Assembly: GCA_020861055.1 (NCBI GenBank)
Contig: JAJBTD010000180.1
Location: 1-27,695 of the forward strand
From: Clostridiales bacterium
GTDB taxonomy: Bacteria; Bacillota; Clostridia; Oscillospirales; Oscillospiraceae
DNA length: 27,695 nucleotides
Direction: 5' to 3'
Shown: positions 1 through 7,576 of the stretch, piece by piece
Layout of the letters: each line of letters opens with the position of its first letter
How positions within the stretch are numbered: position 1 is the stretch's first letter
Notes under the pieces: model-generated
Seen by the model: only the letters and a program-made list of their open reading frames with translations
Told to the model about the DNA's origin: nothing
Database searches by the model: none
Translations under genes and position numbers: made by a program

Positions 1-124
1 CCACGAAGGATGTCAAAATGCGGGCGGGGGTGAGACTGGTGCGGTCGATCAGCGCCTGCCCTACCAGGCAGATCAGCCCTCCGGCGAGAAATGCCTTGAT
101 GCAGTTATAGATGATATCGGTCAT
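1..124 (-). CDS. spoVAE: SpoVAE, stage V sporulation protein AE (5' part only)
   Basis: The first 41 codons of a minus-strand gene run off the window edge. The translation starts MTDIIYNCIKAFLAGGLICL and continues VGQALIDRTSLTPARILTSFV, the N-terminal membrane helix and loop typical of SpoVAE. In spore formers SpoVAE is an inner-membrane part of the SpoVA channel, which moves Ca-dipicolinate into the forespore and out at germination. The ATG at 122-124 follows a strong AGGAGG site and lies 13 bp after the spoVAD stop, so the two are probably co-transcribed. Family assignment is from the N-terminus and the neighbour; the rest of the protein is outside the window. Confidence 0.85.
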   Translation of the reverse strand, partial: MTDIIYNCIKAFLAGGLICLVGQALIDRTSLTPARILTSFV

Positions 125-137
125 GTGAAATCTCCTC

Positions 138-1151
138 CTATCGCCGGGCGGACAGGGCCACGGCATGGCAGATGCCGGGGATGCTCTCCCCCTGGCCCAG
201 GGCGGTGGGGGAGTGGAGAGCCCCGGTGCCGCAGAACAGGATATTCTCCCACTGTCCATTGCGCAGTCCCTCCAGCAGCAGGCCGGTGAGTACGGCGGCG
301 GAGCAGCCGCAGCCGGAGCCGCCGCAGTGAACGTCCTGGTCTTCCAGGTCGTAGAGCATCAGCCCGCAGTCGTTGTAGTTGGACAGCTCCACCCCGTCCT
401 GGTCGAACAGCTTCACCACCAGGGCCTGGCCCAGCTTGCCCAGATCTCCGGTGACGATGAGGTCGTAAAAGCTGGAGGAGCGCCCTGTATCCTTTAGGTG
501 GGTGTCGATGGTGTCGTAGGCGGCGGGGGCCATGGCCGCCCCCATATTGTTGGCGTCCTTGATGCCCCGGTCCCGGACCCGGCCTACGGTGACGTGGGTG
601 ACATACGGCCCCGGCCCGTTTTTTGCCAGTACCACCGCTCCGGCGGCGGTGGCAGTCCACTGGGCGGTAGGGGTCCGCTGGCCCCCGTATTCCAGAGGCG
701 TCCGATACTGCCGCTCCGCCGTGCAGAAGTGGCTGGAGGCCACCGCCCCCGTCCACGCCCCAAAGCCTCCGTCCAGCAGCAGCGCCGCCAGGGCCAGGCT
801 CTCCGCCATGGTGGAGCAGGCCCCATAGAGGCCGAAAAAGGGGACGCCGGTGCTCCGGGCGGCGTAGGAGGTGGCGATGCACTGGTTCATCAGGTCTCCC
901 CCAAAGAGAGCGTCCAGCGCCCCGGCGGGCTGCCCCGCCTGCTCCAAAGCCTGGGCCAGCGCCTGCTCCTGCATGACGCTCTCCGCCCGCTCCCACGTCT
1001 TTTCCCCGAAATAGCTGTCCTGAGAGACGGAGCCGAAGCACCGCCCTAATGGGCCCTGGCCCTCCTTTTTGCCCACCACGCTGCCCCAGCCCGCCGCCGA
1101 GGGAGGGCAGGAAAGGGCAAAGGTTCGGCTGCCCTGTTTCTTCGTTTCCAT
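138..1151 (-). CDS. spoVAD: SpoVAD, stage V sporulation protein AD
   Basis: A 337-residue protein, the usual length of SpoVAD. This is a thiolase-fold protein that binds dipicolinic acid and acts with the SpoVA membrane proteins in Ca-DPA uptake and release at the spore inner membrane. Recognisable segments are the N-terminal PSAAGWGSVVGKKEGQGPLG, a central ATSYAARSTGVPFFGLYGAC and AKNGPGPYVTHVTVGRVRDRG, and a C-terminal LLLEGLRNGQ stretch. The ATG at 1149-1151 has an upstream GAAGGGAG ribosome site. It lies 106 bp after spoIVB and just before spoVAE. The usual partner spoVAC is not next to it here. Expression is expected in the forespore under sigma-G; a weak matching promoter lies in the spoIVB-spoVAD gap. 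Confidence 0.93.
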   Translation of the reverse strand: METKKQGSRTFALSCPPSAAGWGSVVGKKEGQGPLGRCFGSVSQDSYFGEKTWERAESVMQEQALAQALEQAGQPAGALDALFGGDLMNQCIATSYAARSTGVPFFGLYGACSTMAESLALAALLLDGGFGAWTGAVASSHFCTAERQYRTPLEYGGQRTPTAQWTATAAGAVVLAKNGPGPYVTHVTVGRVRDRGIKDANNMGAAMAPAAYDTIDTHLKDTGRSSSFYDLIVTGDLGKLGQALVVKLFDQDGVELSNYNDCGLMLYDLEDQDVHCGGSGCGCSAAVLTGLLLEGLRNGQWENILFCGTGALHSPTALGQGESIPGICHAVALSARR

Positions 1152-1177
1152 TCATATTCGCTCCCTTCTGTTGAGGA

Positions 1178-1206
1178 AAGTTTGCCCGTCGAGGCGGAAA
1201 ATATGC
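1178..1206 (-). promoter_or_regulatory. Possible sigma-G promoter for spoVAD
   Basis: On the minus strand GCATA (1202-1206) and CAAACTT (1178-1184) are separated by 17 bp, resembling the forespore sigma-G pattern (GHATR, about 17-18 bp, CATNHTA). The -35 fits well and the -10 only partly. The placement directly upstream of spoVAD supports it; transcription from the spoIVB promoter is an alternative. Confidence 0.28.
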
Positions 1207-1257
1207 CGGTTTCCCCGAAAACGTCTGACTTCCCGGAGCGCTCTGTTACAGGTATCA

Positions 1258-2256
1258 TCATTTTACGCACACATGGGTCACAGCCCCCACAAGCCGCCCG
1301 TTTTGCAGGATGGGACTGCCGCTCATCCCCTGGACAATGCCGCCGGTGGCGTCCAGCAGACGCTGATCGGTGACCTGCAGGAGCAGGCTCTGGTGCTGAC
1401 CGCCGCCGGAGGGATAGACCCGGAGAATCTCCACGGTGTACTCCTCCACCGTGTCCCCGTCCACATTGGCCAGAATGGTGGCTTCGCCGGTCCGAACCTG
1501 GTCGGCAGAGGCCACCTCCACCGCCTCACCGTCAAAGTCCGCTCCCTCTGTCACGCCAAATACGCCCCAATCGGTGTTGGCAGTGAGCTGGCCCAGATCG
1601 CAGGTCAGGTCAAAGCTGCCGTGCAGCTCTCCCGGTACGCCCCGCTCTCCCCGAATCCGCCCGGAAACGGCAGAGGGCATGATCGCCCCGGACTGGAGGG
1701 GCATGAGCAGGCCTGTGTCCACATCGTTGATCCCGTGGCCCAGGGCGGCAAAGACGCCGGTCTCCGGGTCATAAAAGGTCACCGTCCCGATGCCCGCCAT
1801 GGAGTCCCGGACCCAGGCGCCCAGCCGGTAGCTGCCGTCAGAGAGGCAGGCCGCCGCCTGAGCGGTCAGGCTCATCTCCTGTCCGCTTCGGCAGGCCTGG
1901 ATGTCCAGCGCCCCTCCGCTGTCCTGAACAGCGGACTGCACCTCCTCAATGGTATTCACCTGCTGGCCGTTGATAGAGGTGATGATGTCCCCTGTTTTCA
2001 GTCCGCAATCACGGGCGGGAGAGCTGCTCCCCTCCTGGGTGGCCACGTCAGAGAGGGCTACCACCATGACCCCTCTGGAAAACAGCTTGATGCCTACCGT
2101 ATGCCCCACCGGCACCAGATACCGCGTCTCTCCAGCGCTCATACAGGCGGCGGCCTCTCCGTCTCCCGGCAGCGCCGCCAGCCCCAGGGCGGTCAGCAGC
2201 GCCGCCGTCAGCAGCACCGCCCAGCCCCAGGGCCGTTTTTCCTTTTTCCCCTTCAT
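1258..2256 (-). CDS. spoIVB: SpoIVB, PDZ serine peptidase of sporulation (shortened C-terminus)
   Basis: SpoIVB is secreted from the forespore and cleaves SpoIVFA, which triggers pro-sigma-K processing in the mother cell. The protein starts MKGKKEKRPWGWAVLLTAAL, a basic start plus membrane anchor. A PDZ domain with GLKTGDIITSINGQQV follows, and then the S55 peptidase domain. The expected triad is visible by alignment to the Bacillus enzyme: His in ALGHGINDVDTG, Asp in VTDQRLLDATGG and Ser in GIVQGMSGSP. The ATG at 2254-2256 follows GGGGGA; an in-frame TTG 24 bp upstream overlaps GGAGG and is less likely. Oddly, the chain stops at GAVTHVCVK, losing the VNDPT..GYG tail seen in relatives. Confidence 0.92.
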   Translation of the reverse strand: MKGKKEKRPWGWAVLLTAALLTALGLAALPGDGEAAACMSAGETRYLVPVGHTVGIKLFSRGVMVVALSDVATQEGSSSPARDCGLKTGDIITSINGQQVNTIEEVQSAVQDSGGALDIQACRSGQEMSLTAQAAACLSDGSYRLGAWVRDSMAGIGTVTFYDPETGVFAALGHGINDVDTGLLMPLQSGAIMPSAVSGRIRGERGVPGELHGSFDLTCDLGQLTANTDWGVFGVTEGADFDGEAVEVASADQVRTGEATILANVDGDTVEEYTVEILRVYPSGGGQHQSLLLQVTDQRLLDATGGIVQGMSGSPILQNGRLVGAVTHVCVK

Positions 2257-2302
2257 TTTCCATCCCCCGTTTTCCTCCAATTGCGCTTCCCCTGCGCCTG
2301 GT

Positions 2303-2332
2303 TACTATGTTCCTCTCTTTGGCCCTTCAACC
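2303..2332 (-). promoter_or_regulatory. Possible sigma-F/sigma-G promoter of spoIVB
   Basis: Reading the minus strand, CATAGTA at 2303-2309 is a good match to the forespore -10 pattern CATNNTA. The -35 region about 18 bp upstream (GTTGA, 2328-2332) is a poor match. The position, about 47 bp before the chosen ATG, and the known forespore expression of spoIVB support it. Confidence 0.3.
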
Positions 2333-2369
2333 GCCCCAAAAACGCCAATGGGAGCCACCTTTGGGCGAC

Positions 2370-2427
2370 CATTTCCTGCCAGTCCGCCCTGACAACGGTT
2401 TGCAGAAATTGACAGGAAATGATTTCC
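2370..2427. promoter_or_regulatory. Palindromic GGAAAT/ATTTCC sites in the spoIVB-thrE gap
   Basis: GGAAATGATTTCC (2415-2427) is a perfect odd-length palindrome. Its left arm is also repeated in inverted form as CATTTCCTG (2370-2378) against CAGGAAATG (2413-2421). The sites lie in the divergent gap between spoIVB and the exporter genes, about 140 bp upstream of the exporter promoter. They could be a protein-binding site or a weak hairpin. I see no other gene in 2257-2639 apart from the promoters listed. Confidence 0.3.
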
Positions 2428-2569
2428 TCCGCCATGTAGGTTTTCGATGCGCTTCCTTCCGATGCCGCTTTGTTTACTTTGGCCCGACGGAGACGGTTCA
2501 TGCCCGAATCCGGATGGAAAAGTTTTAATATGTATTTTGTACGGAAACCGTTAAAATTTCCTTAACTGC

Positions 2570-2598
2570 TTGCGCCGGAAAAGCCCCTTTGCTATAAT
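2570..2598 (+). promoter_or_regulatory. Sigma-A promoter of the threonine/serine exporter operon
   Basis: TTGCGC (2570-2575) and a perfect TATAAT (2593-2598) are separated by 17 bp, ending about 40 bp before the first ATG. The -35 box keeps only TTG, but the spacing and the -10 box are ideal. Confidence 0.7.
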
Positions 2599-2639
2599 GG
2601 CCTTGTCCGGGCGGAGAGGCCTGGCAAGGGGGATTGCCT

Positions 2640-3407
2640 ATGAATGATTTGAACTGCCTTTTAGACTTCATCCTGAAATTCAGCGAGCGGATGCTGGTCA
2701 GCGGGGCCAATCTGGAGCGGCTGGACAACTGCGTCTATCACATCTGCGACGCCTACGGCTGTCAGGATGTCCATTTTTTCGCGCTCAACTGCTATGTCAG
2801 CCTGAGCATGAAGGACGCCGACGGGAACCGGGTCACCGGACAGCGGTGCATCTGGGCCGGCACGGATACCCATCTGGAGCATCTGAGCCACCTGAACCAG
2901 CTCTCCCGGCAGATCTGCGCCGAAAAGCCGGAACCCACGCAGTTAGAGGGTCTGCTGGAGGAGGCGGGGAAGGTCCGGGGCTATTCCCAGCCCATGCTGC
3001 TGGCGGGCTTTCTGCTGGCCATGGCCGGTCTGACCGGCGTGTTTGACGGGAGCCTGAAAGATCTGGTCATCATTCTGCTCAACACGGTGCTCATGTTCCT
3101 GGCAGGGCGTTTCCTGAGGCAGATCGTGTTCAACAAGATCGTCTTTAACGTCCTGTGCGCCTTTGTGTCCGGGAGTATTGCCATCGCGGCCCAGGCTTTG
3201 GGGCTGGCGGACGACCTCTATACCGTTATGATCGTCAACAGCATGATGCTCATCCCCGGCATTTCCATGGTGAACTCCTTCCGGAATATTCTCTGCGGGA
3301 ACGAGATCAACGGCCTGGTGGAGTTCTTCAAGGTCATTTTGGAGACGATGGCCATTGTAGGCGGCTTTATCCTGAGTATTTATCTGTTTGGGGGTGGCGT
3401 GGCATGA
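2640..3407 (+). CDS. ThrE-type threonine/serine exporter, large subunit (DUF1212/ThrE_1)
   Basis: A 255-residue membrane protein. An N-terminal soluble part (about 1-115) contains SGANLERLDNCVYHICDAYG and the VSLSMKDADG stretch; a membrane half follows with about five helices and the conserved LMLIPGISMVNSFRNILCGN-type segment. This is the ThrE_1 (YjjP-like) half of split threonine/serine exporters, which together with a ThrE_2 partner export small amino acids. The ATG at 2640 follows AAGGGGG by 7 nt; a TTG two codons earlier is less likely. The stop overlaps the start of the next gene (ATGA), indicating translational coupling with its partner subunit. The specific substrate is inferred from the family only. 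Confidence 0.85.
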   Translation: MNDLNCLLDFILKFSERMLVSGANLERLDNCVYHICDAYGCQDVHFFALNCYVSLSMKDADGNRVTGQRCIWAGTDTHLEHLSHLNQLSRQICAEKPEPTQLEGLLEEAGKVRGYSQPMLLAGFLLAMAGLTGVFDGSLKDLVIILLNTVLMFLAGRFLRQIVFNKIVFNVLCAFVSGSIAIAAQALGLADDLYTVMIVNSMMLIPGISMVNSFRNILCGNEINGLVEFFKVILETMAIVGGFILSIYLFGGGVA

Positions 3408-3886
3408 TGGAAGCGGTCAAGCTGGTGGTCTGTTCCTTTTTCTCTTCCCTGGGCTTTGGAATTGTGTTCCGCATGGAGCGGAAGTACCTTTTGGTCGCCG
3501 GTCTCAGCGGCGCGCTGACGAGAATCGTCTATCTGCTCCTGATGCAGATCACATCGGAGATGTTCATCGTCTGCTTTCTGTCGGCAGTGGCGGCGTCGGT
3601 CTTTTCGGAGATCATGGCGGTGCGGACGAAGAACCCGTCTACCGTCTTTATCTATCCCTCCATCGTCCCTCTGCTGCCTGGCGGCACCCTCTACTATTCT
3701 ATCGTCGGGCTGATGCTCCAGGGCAGCGCATTGGTGGCCGCCAATCTCGTCCCCTGCATCCACTCCCTGGCCGGCCTGGGCATTGGCTTCATCGTCATCT
3801 CCATCTTTATGCACTACCGGAGAACCTACCGGTTCCGGGTAAGACGGAAGCTGCTGGGCCGGTTTGTCAGAAGCGCACGGAGCTGA
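3404..3886 (+). CDS. ThrE-type threonine/serine exporter, small subunit (DUF3815/ThrE_2)
   Basis: A 160-residue, almost entirely hydrophobic protein with four to five membrane helices and a basic C-terminal tail (RRTYRFRVRRKLLGRFVRSA). The FIYPSIVPLLPGGTLYYSIV segment is the hallmark of the ThrE_2 (YjjB-like) half-transporter. Its start overlaps the stop of the larger ThrE_1 gene by 4 bp, the usual arrangement for this two-gene exporter. A second ATG immediately after the first (3407) could also be used. It acts in the cytoplasmic membrane as a complex with the preceding protein. Confidence 0.85.
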   Translation: MMEAVKLVVCSFFSSLGFGIVFRMERKYLLVAGLSGALTRIVYLLLMQITSEMFIVCFLSAVAASVFSEIMAVRTKNPSTVFIYPSIVPLLPGGTLYYSIVGLMLQGSALVAANLVPCIHSLAGLGIGFIVISIFMHYRRTYRFRVRRKLLGRFVRSARS

Positions 3887-3966
3887 GCGAATCTGTCTTG
3901 CTGACGGCAAAACAAAAACCGGCAAAATGAATGGAAAAATTTTTGAGAGAACGGAGTGAGAAAAGC

Positions 3967-4896
3967 ATGAATTTAAGCACACTTTCCGCCTACTATGGCG
4001 GTCTGGGCCTGGGCGCAGACCGCCAGTCCGGGAACTTCTACGGAATCTATGGCGGCTATCACGTCTGCGTGGACACGTCCAACCTGAACAACGGGCAGCT
4101 GTCCTATGTGTTCTCTGTCACTTGCGGCGGCGCAGAGCCGGATGAGACCTTGCTGCGGCAGACGGTGAAGGGGATAAAACGGGTCAGGAATGTATCCGTT
4201 GTCGGCCATCGCGTCACGGTTCTGCTGAGCTTTGGCAGTTTCGGCGGGCAGAAACGTCTGGACGAGAGCAAGGCCGCCCTGGATGCGATCGTCGGTATCC
4301 TGCGGCAGTCCGGATGTCAGGATTGTTGCCAGGACTGTGGCAACGTGACCGAGACCGCCGCCTGCATCGTCAAAGGCATTCCTGTCCACCTCTGCCACGA
4401 CTGCTACAGCAGACAGGCGGAGGCCGTTGGGCAGGCTGCGTTGGCGGAGCAGCGCAAGCCGGAAAACCTGGCAGGCAGCGCAGTGGGCGCGCTGCTCGGC
4501 TCCCTCATCGGCGTCCTCGCCATCGTCGTACTGGAGCAGCTCGGCTATGTGGCGGTCATCTCCGGCATCATTATGGCAGTCTGTACCCTGAAGGGCTGCG
4601 AGATGATGGGCGGCAAGATGACCCGAAACAGCGTGATCATCTCCGTCATTATCATGGTGGTGATGGTCCTGGTGGGCGACTGGATCGACTGGGCGCTGGT
4701 GGTTTCCAGTGCGTGGGAGCTGGACTTTGTGACCTCCTTCCGTCTGGTGCCGGTGCTGCTCGTGGAGGATGCGCTGGAGGGCTATTGGAGCAATCTGCTC
4801 TGGCTCTATCTGTTTACAGCGGTGGGCGCTGTCCCCAGCATCCTGAGCTACCGGAAAAAGCAGATCGACGATGCATCCGTCTATGTGATGAACTGA
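3967..4896 (+). CDS. Zinc-ribbon membrane protein of unknown function
   Basis: I do not recognise a named family. The 309-residue protein has a soluble N-terminal domain (about 1-110). A Cys-rich zinc-ribbon-like knuckle follows, with C121-x2-C124 (CQDC) and C143-x2-C146 (CHDC). After that come about four membrane helices (roughly 170-190, 195-210, 222-238 and 285-300) and a short polar tail. The first helix pair is glycine-rich (GSAVGALLGSLIG). The ATG at 3967 was chosen because GGAGTGAG lies 7 nt upstream; an ATG 36 nt earlier has no ribosome site. It lies 80 bp after the ThrE pair, possibly in the same operon. The N-terminus/zinc-knuckle/membrane layout suggests a metal- or redox-sensitive membrane protein, but that is only a guess. 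Confidence 0.7.
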   Translation: MNLSTLSAYYGGLGLGADRQSGNFYGIYGGYHVCVDTSNLNNGQLSYVFSVTCGGAEPDETLLRQTVKGIKRVRNVSVVGHRVTVLLSFGSFGGQKRLDESKAALDAIVGILRQSGCQDCCQDCGNVTETAACIVKGIPVHLCHDCYSRQAEAVGQAALAEQRKPENLAGSAVGALLGSLIGVLAIVVLEQLGYVAVISGIIMAVCTLKGCEMMGGKMTRNSVIISVIIMVVMVLVGDWIDWALVVSSAWELDFVTSFRLVPVLLVEDALEGYWSNLLWLYLFTAVGAVPSILSYRKKQIDDASVYVMN

Positions 4897-4913
4897 ATGG
4901 AATCCAACGCAAA

Positions 4914-4947
4914 AGAGCGCCGACCCCGTCCATGGGGCCGACGCTCT
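4914..4947 (+). terminator. Imperfect terminator-like hairpin after the zinc-ribbon protein
   Basis: AGAGCG at 4914-4919 pairs with CGCTCT at 4942-4947, and CCCC with GGGG around the loop GTCCAT, with two internal mismatches. Only a weak T stretch (GTCATTT) follows, so termination may be inefficient. It sits between two plus-strand operons. Confidence 0.5.
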
Positions 4948-5047
4948 GTCATTTGGGGCCGATGCGCGCTGCCGTATTGATTTTTTGACGGCGCACTGTC
5001 ACAATTCAGGAGAAACCGGTAGGATATCTTTGAAGGGAGATGAGGCT

Positions 5048-5605
5048 GTGGAGGACAGAGAGATCATTGCGCTTTTTCAGTCCCGGAGTCAGGAGGCGGT
5101 CACGGCGCTCTGTGACAGATATGGCTCCCTGTGCCGCCGGGTGGCGGGGCACATTTTGGAAAGCCGGGAGGATGTGGAGGAATGTCTCAACGACACCTGG
5201 CTGGCGGTGTGGAACGCCATCCCGCCCCAGGAGCCGGACCCTCTCTCCGCCTGGGTCTGCCGTCTGGCCCGGAATCAGGCGCTCAAGCGCTACCGGTACA
5301 ACACCGCCGCCCGACGGGACAGCCGGGAAGATGCGCCTCTGGAGGAGCTGGAGGGATGTCTCCCGGCGGCAGGCTCGGTAGAGGACGCCATGACAGAGCA
5401 GGAGCTGACCCGGCTGCTGGACCGGTTTCTGGACGGGCTCAGCCGAAGGGACCGCACCCTGTTTGTCCGGCGGTACTGGTACGCCGACCCGGTAAAGGAC
5501 ATCGCCGTGACCTGCCACATGACGCCCAATCACGTCTCCGTCCGCCTGGCCCGCCTCCGGGCGCAGCTGCGGCGGGAACTGGAGCAGGAGGAGATTTTCC
5601 TATGA
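5048..5605 (+). CDS. ECF-type RNA polymerase sigma factor (sigma-70 family)
   Basis: A 185-residue protein with sigma region 2 (about 8-75: FQSRSQEAVTALCDRYGSLC, ILESREDVEECLNDTWLAVW) and region 4 (about 120-180: FLDGLSRRDRTLFVRRYWYA, followed by a helix-turn-helix DIAVTCHMTPNHVSVRLARL). The DVEECLNDTWLAVW helix is the usual core-binding signature. The GTG at 5048 was chosen because AAGGGAG lies 8 nt upstream; a longer frame has no ribosome site. Its stop overlaps the ATG of the next gene, a membrane protein of the type that serves as partner or anti-sigma factor. Such pairs usually autoregulate and respond to envelope signals; the signal here is unknown. Confidence 0.88.
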   Translation: MEDREIIALFQSRSQEAVTALCDRYGSLCRRVAGHILESREDVEECLNDTWLAVWNAIPPQEPDPLSAWVCRLARNQALKRYRYNTAARRDSREDAPLEELEGCLPAAGSVEDAMTEQELTRLLDRFLDGLSRRDRTLFVRRYWYADPVKDIAVTCHMTPNHVSVRLARLRAQLRRELEQEEIFL

Positions 5606-6618
5606 ACAGCTTTGATTTATCTCAGGCCATGACCAACATCCGCACAGAGTACATTCTGGAATCTGCCGACCTGCCCGGTTCACCACTCCGCACCGCGTCC
5701 CGGAGACGGCCCCGGCTCCGGCGGCTGGTGACGGTGGCGGCAGCTCTGGCCCTGTGCCTGACGGCGGCGGTCCCCGCCCTGGCCGACCATGTGGACGTGG
5801 TTTATCAGGCCATCTACGCCGTCTCCCCCGCCCTGGCCCAGAGCATGAAATCGGTGGAGCTGTCCTGCGAGGACAGCGGCATCCGCATGGAGGTGCTGGC
5901 CGCCGACGTGGAGGGGAGCCGGGCCTGTGTCTATCTGTCCTTACAGGACACGACCGGCGACCGGGTGGACGAGACCACCGACCTGTTTGACAGCTACGAC
6001 CTGAACGCCCCCTACGACTGCGCCGCCACCTGCACCCAGCTGGAGTACGACGGGGAGACCGGGACCGCCACCTTCCTCGTCACCATCGATCTGATGGACG
6101 GGGAGACCTTCCAGGGGGACCGGTTCACCTTCTCTCTGTCCCGGTTTCTCAGCCACAAGAACGAATGGGAGGGGCCGCTCCCGCTGGCGCTGTCCCAGGC
6201 AGACGACGACCCGGCGACCCAAAGCGGAGTCTCCGACCGGGGCGGCACCGGCAGTTATCAGACCTTCCTGAATAAGGGCCTGATTCTGGACGGCGGCGGA
6301 GACTGCTTGTACGCCACGGGAGATGGGGCTGCCGTCACCGCCGTGGGCTATCTGGACGGGCAGCTCCATGTCCAGGTGCTCTATGACGATATTCTCTCCA
6401 CCGACAGCCACGGCGACCTCTGGCTGGTGGACGGGGACGGGCAGGAAATTGCCTGTGCCGCCAGCTTCTCCTTCTGGGTGGAGGACGGGCGCAGCGCCTA
6501 TGTGGAGTATGTGTTCGACCTGGGGCCGGAGGAGGCGGAGGGCTGCACCCTGTATGGCTACTTCGTCACCGGGGCCCAGCTGACCCAGGGGAACTGGGAG
6601 GTCACGTTCCAGCTGTGA
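5602..6618 (+). CDS. DUF4179-type membrane protein, likely anti-sigma partner
   Basis: A 338-residue protein with a short cytoplasmic N-terminus (about 1-40, basic at SRRRPRLRRL), one membrane helix (about 41-61, TVAAALALCLTAAVPALA) and a large extracytoplasmic part rich in Asp, Gly and Thr. This is the layout of DUF4179 proteins, which are encoded next to ECF sigma factors in Firmicutes. The ATG overlaps the sigma stop by 4 bp (ATGA), with AGGAGGAG as the ribosome site, so the two are translationally coupled. The cytoplasmic tail is short, so how it would hold the sigma factor is not evident. The anti-sigma role is inferred from context and family. Confidence 0.78.
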   Translation: MNSFDLSQAMTNIRTEYILESADLPGSPLRTASRRRPRLRRLVTVAAALALCLTAAVPALADHVDVVYQAIYAVSPALAQSMKSVELSCEDSGIRMEVLAADVEGSRACVYLSLQDTTGDRVDETTDLFDSYDLNAPYDCAATCTQLEYDGETGTATFLVTIDLMDGETFQGDRFTFSLSRFLSHKNEWEGPLPLALSQADDDPATQSGVSDRGGTGSYQTFLNKGLILDGGGDCLYATGDGAAVTAVGYLDGQLHVQVLYDDILSTDSHGDLWLVDGDGQEIACAASFSFWVEDGRSAYVEYVFDLGPEEAEGCTLYGYFVTGAQLTQGNWEVTFQL

Positions 6619-6659
6619 GCGATGGCCCTATCCCTGACAACGGTACAGAAGCGCAAATA

Positions 6660-6687
6660 CTCCCCGCCCGGTTCTACGGGCGGGGAG
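6660..6687 (+). terminator. Strong hairpin terminating the sigma/DUF4179 operon
   Basis: CTCCCCGCCC (6660-6669) pairs perfectly with GGGCGGGGAG (6678-6687) around an 8-nt loop. The downstream sequence is not T-rich, so Rho-independent efficiency is uncertain. It lies in the 130-bp gap between this operon and the convergent regulator gene and may serve both directions. Confidence 0.6.
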
Positions 6688-6748
6688 CTGCTGTATTGAA
6701 AAGCTTCGCTCTCATCCGGGCAGGACGGGCAGGAAGCCTGGGCGGCGG

Positions 6749-7390
6749 CTATTTTTCATCCTTCGGCAGCCTTTTCCTGAGCTGCCAGTCCGCAAATACA
6801 CACACCGCCCCATAGAACAGCCAGCACAGGGCATAGGTGATAAAGAGGTTGCGCGAGTCCGGGATGGGCGACAGTCCCCACCAGCCGCCTCCGCTCATCA
6901 TTGAGTCCAGCGCATTAAATGCGCTGGAGATGGGCATCAGCGCCAGCAGCCACACGTTGACCGGCCAGAACCACCCGGCGGCGTTCCGGGTGTTCTCGCC
7001 TATAAACTGGCCCACGGCAAAGACCGCACAGCCCACCGCCATAAGGGCGAGTCCCACCGCCACAGACCAGGACTCGTAACAGGTCACCCAGATACCGATG
7101 GCGGCCACCAGGCCGACAAAGTTCAGCGCCGTGCCCACCACGGCGAAGATGCGGGCGTCCGGCTTTGACTTGACCGGCTGCTCCGGCAGCGGCTCGATGC
7201 CCTTGAGCAGGTAGTCGGTGGTCACGCCGAAGTAATCGCTGAGCAGCACCACCTTGTTCAGGTCGGGGACGCTCTGCTCGCTCTCCCACTTGCTCACCGC
7301 CTGGCGGGAAACGCCCACCTGGTCCGCCAGCTCCTCCTGAGAGATCCCACGGGCCTTTCTCAGCTGCTGTATTCTGTCTGCCATGTTCAT
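6749..7390 (-). CDS. XRE-family regulator with C-terminal membrane domain
   Basis: A 213-residue protein. Residues about 3-56 are a Cro/CI-type helix-turn-helix ([40 protein letters not shown]). A linker follows, and then about four hydrophobic helices (from about residue 80: [20 protein letters not shown] onward) with a Gly/Trp-rich loop before the last one. Such proteins are DNA-binding regulators tethered to the cytoplasmic membrane. The ATG at 7390 has AAGGAGG 9 nt upstream. Two palindromes with GGTTG/CAACC arms lie just upstream, one over the proposed -35 box, so autoregulation is likely. The targets are unknown. Confidence 0.85.
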   Translation of the reverse strand: MNMADRIQQLRKARGISQEELADQVGVSRQAVSKWESEQSVPDLNKVVLLSDYFGVTTDYLLKGIEPLPEQPVKSKPDARIFAVVGTALNFVGLVAAIGIWVTCYESWSVAVGLALMAVGCAVFAVGQFIGENTRNAAGWFWPVNVWLLALMPISSAFNALDSMMSGGGWWGLSPIPDSRNLFITYALCWLFYGAVCVFADWQLRKRLPKDEK

Positions 7391-7420
7391 ATCGAAACGC
7401 CTCCTTGTTTTGGTGGCTCC

Positions 7421-7450
7421 ATTGTACGAAAAACAGCGGTTGCGGCGCAA
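7421..7450 (-). promoter_or_regulatory. Sigma-A promoter of the XRE regulator gene
   Basis: On the minus strand TTGCGC (7445-7450) and TACAAT (7421-7426) are separated by 18 bp. The -10 box ends about 30 bp before the ATG. The -35 overlaps the palindrome at 7438-7452. Confidence 0.55.
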
Positions 7451-7485
7451 CCATCCCGGCCTTGCAGTGTGTCAACCGGCGGTTG
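7438..7485. promoter_or_regulatory. Two GGTTG/CAACC palindromes, candidate XRE operators
   Basis: GGTTGCGGCGCAACC (7438-7452, 6-bp arms) and CAACCGGCGGTTG (7473-7485, 6-bp arms) are centred 34 bp apart. The first overlaps the -35 box of the XRE gene. The shared half-site and the position suggest two operators for this regulator or another repressor. Confidence 0.45.
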
Positions 7486-7530
7486 CACAGGCGTTTTTTG
7501 GGGTGCTTTTTCACTGCTCTGCCGCAAAAT

Positions 7531-7555
7531 GGGGCTGTGCCAGCGGCACAGCCCC
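7531..7555 (-). terminator. Terminator of the oxaloacetate decarboxylase operon
   Basis: GGGGCTGTGCC (7531-7541) and GGCACAGCCCC (7545-7555) form a perfect 11-bp stem with a 3-nt loop. It lies 21 bp past the oadB stop and is followed by ATTTT on the minus strand, with a run of A on the other side. Confidence 0.8.
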
Positions 7556-7576
7556 AAAAAATGGTTGATGCGGTTC

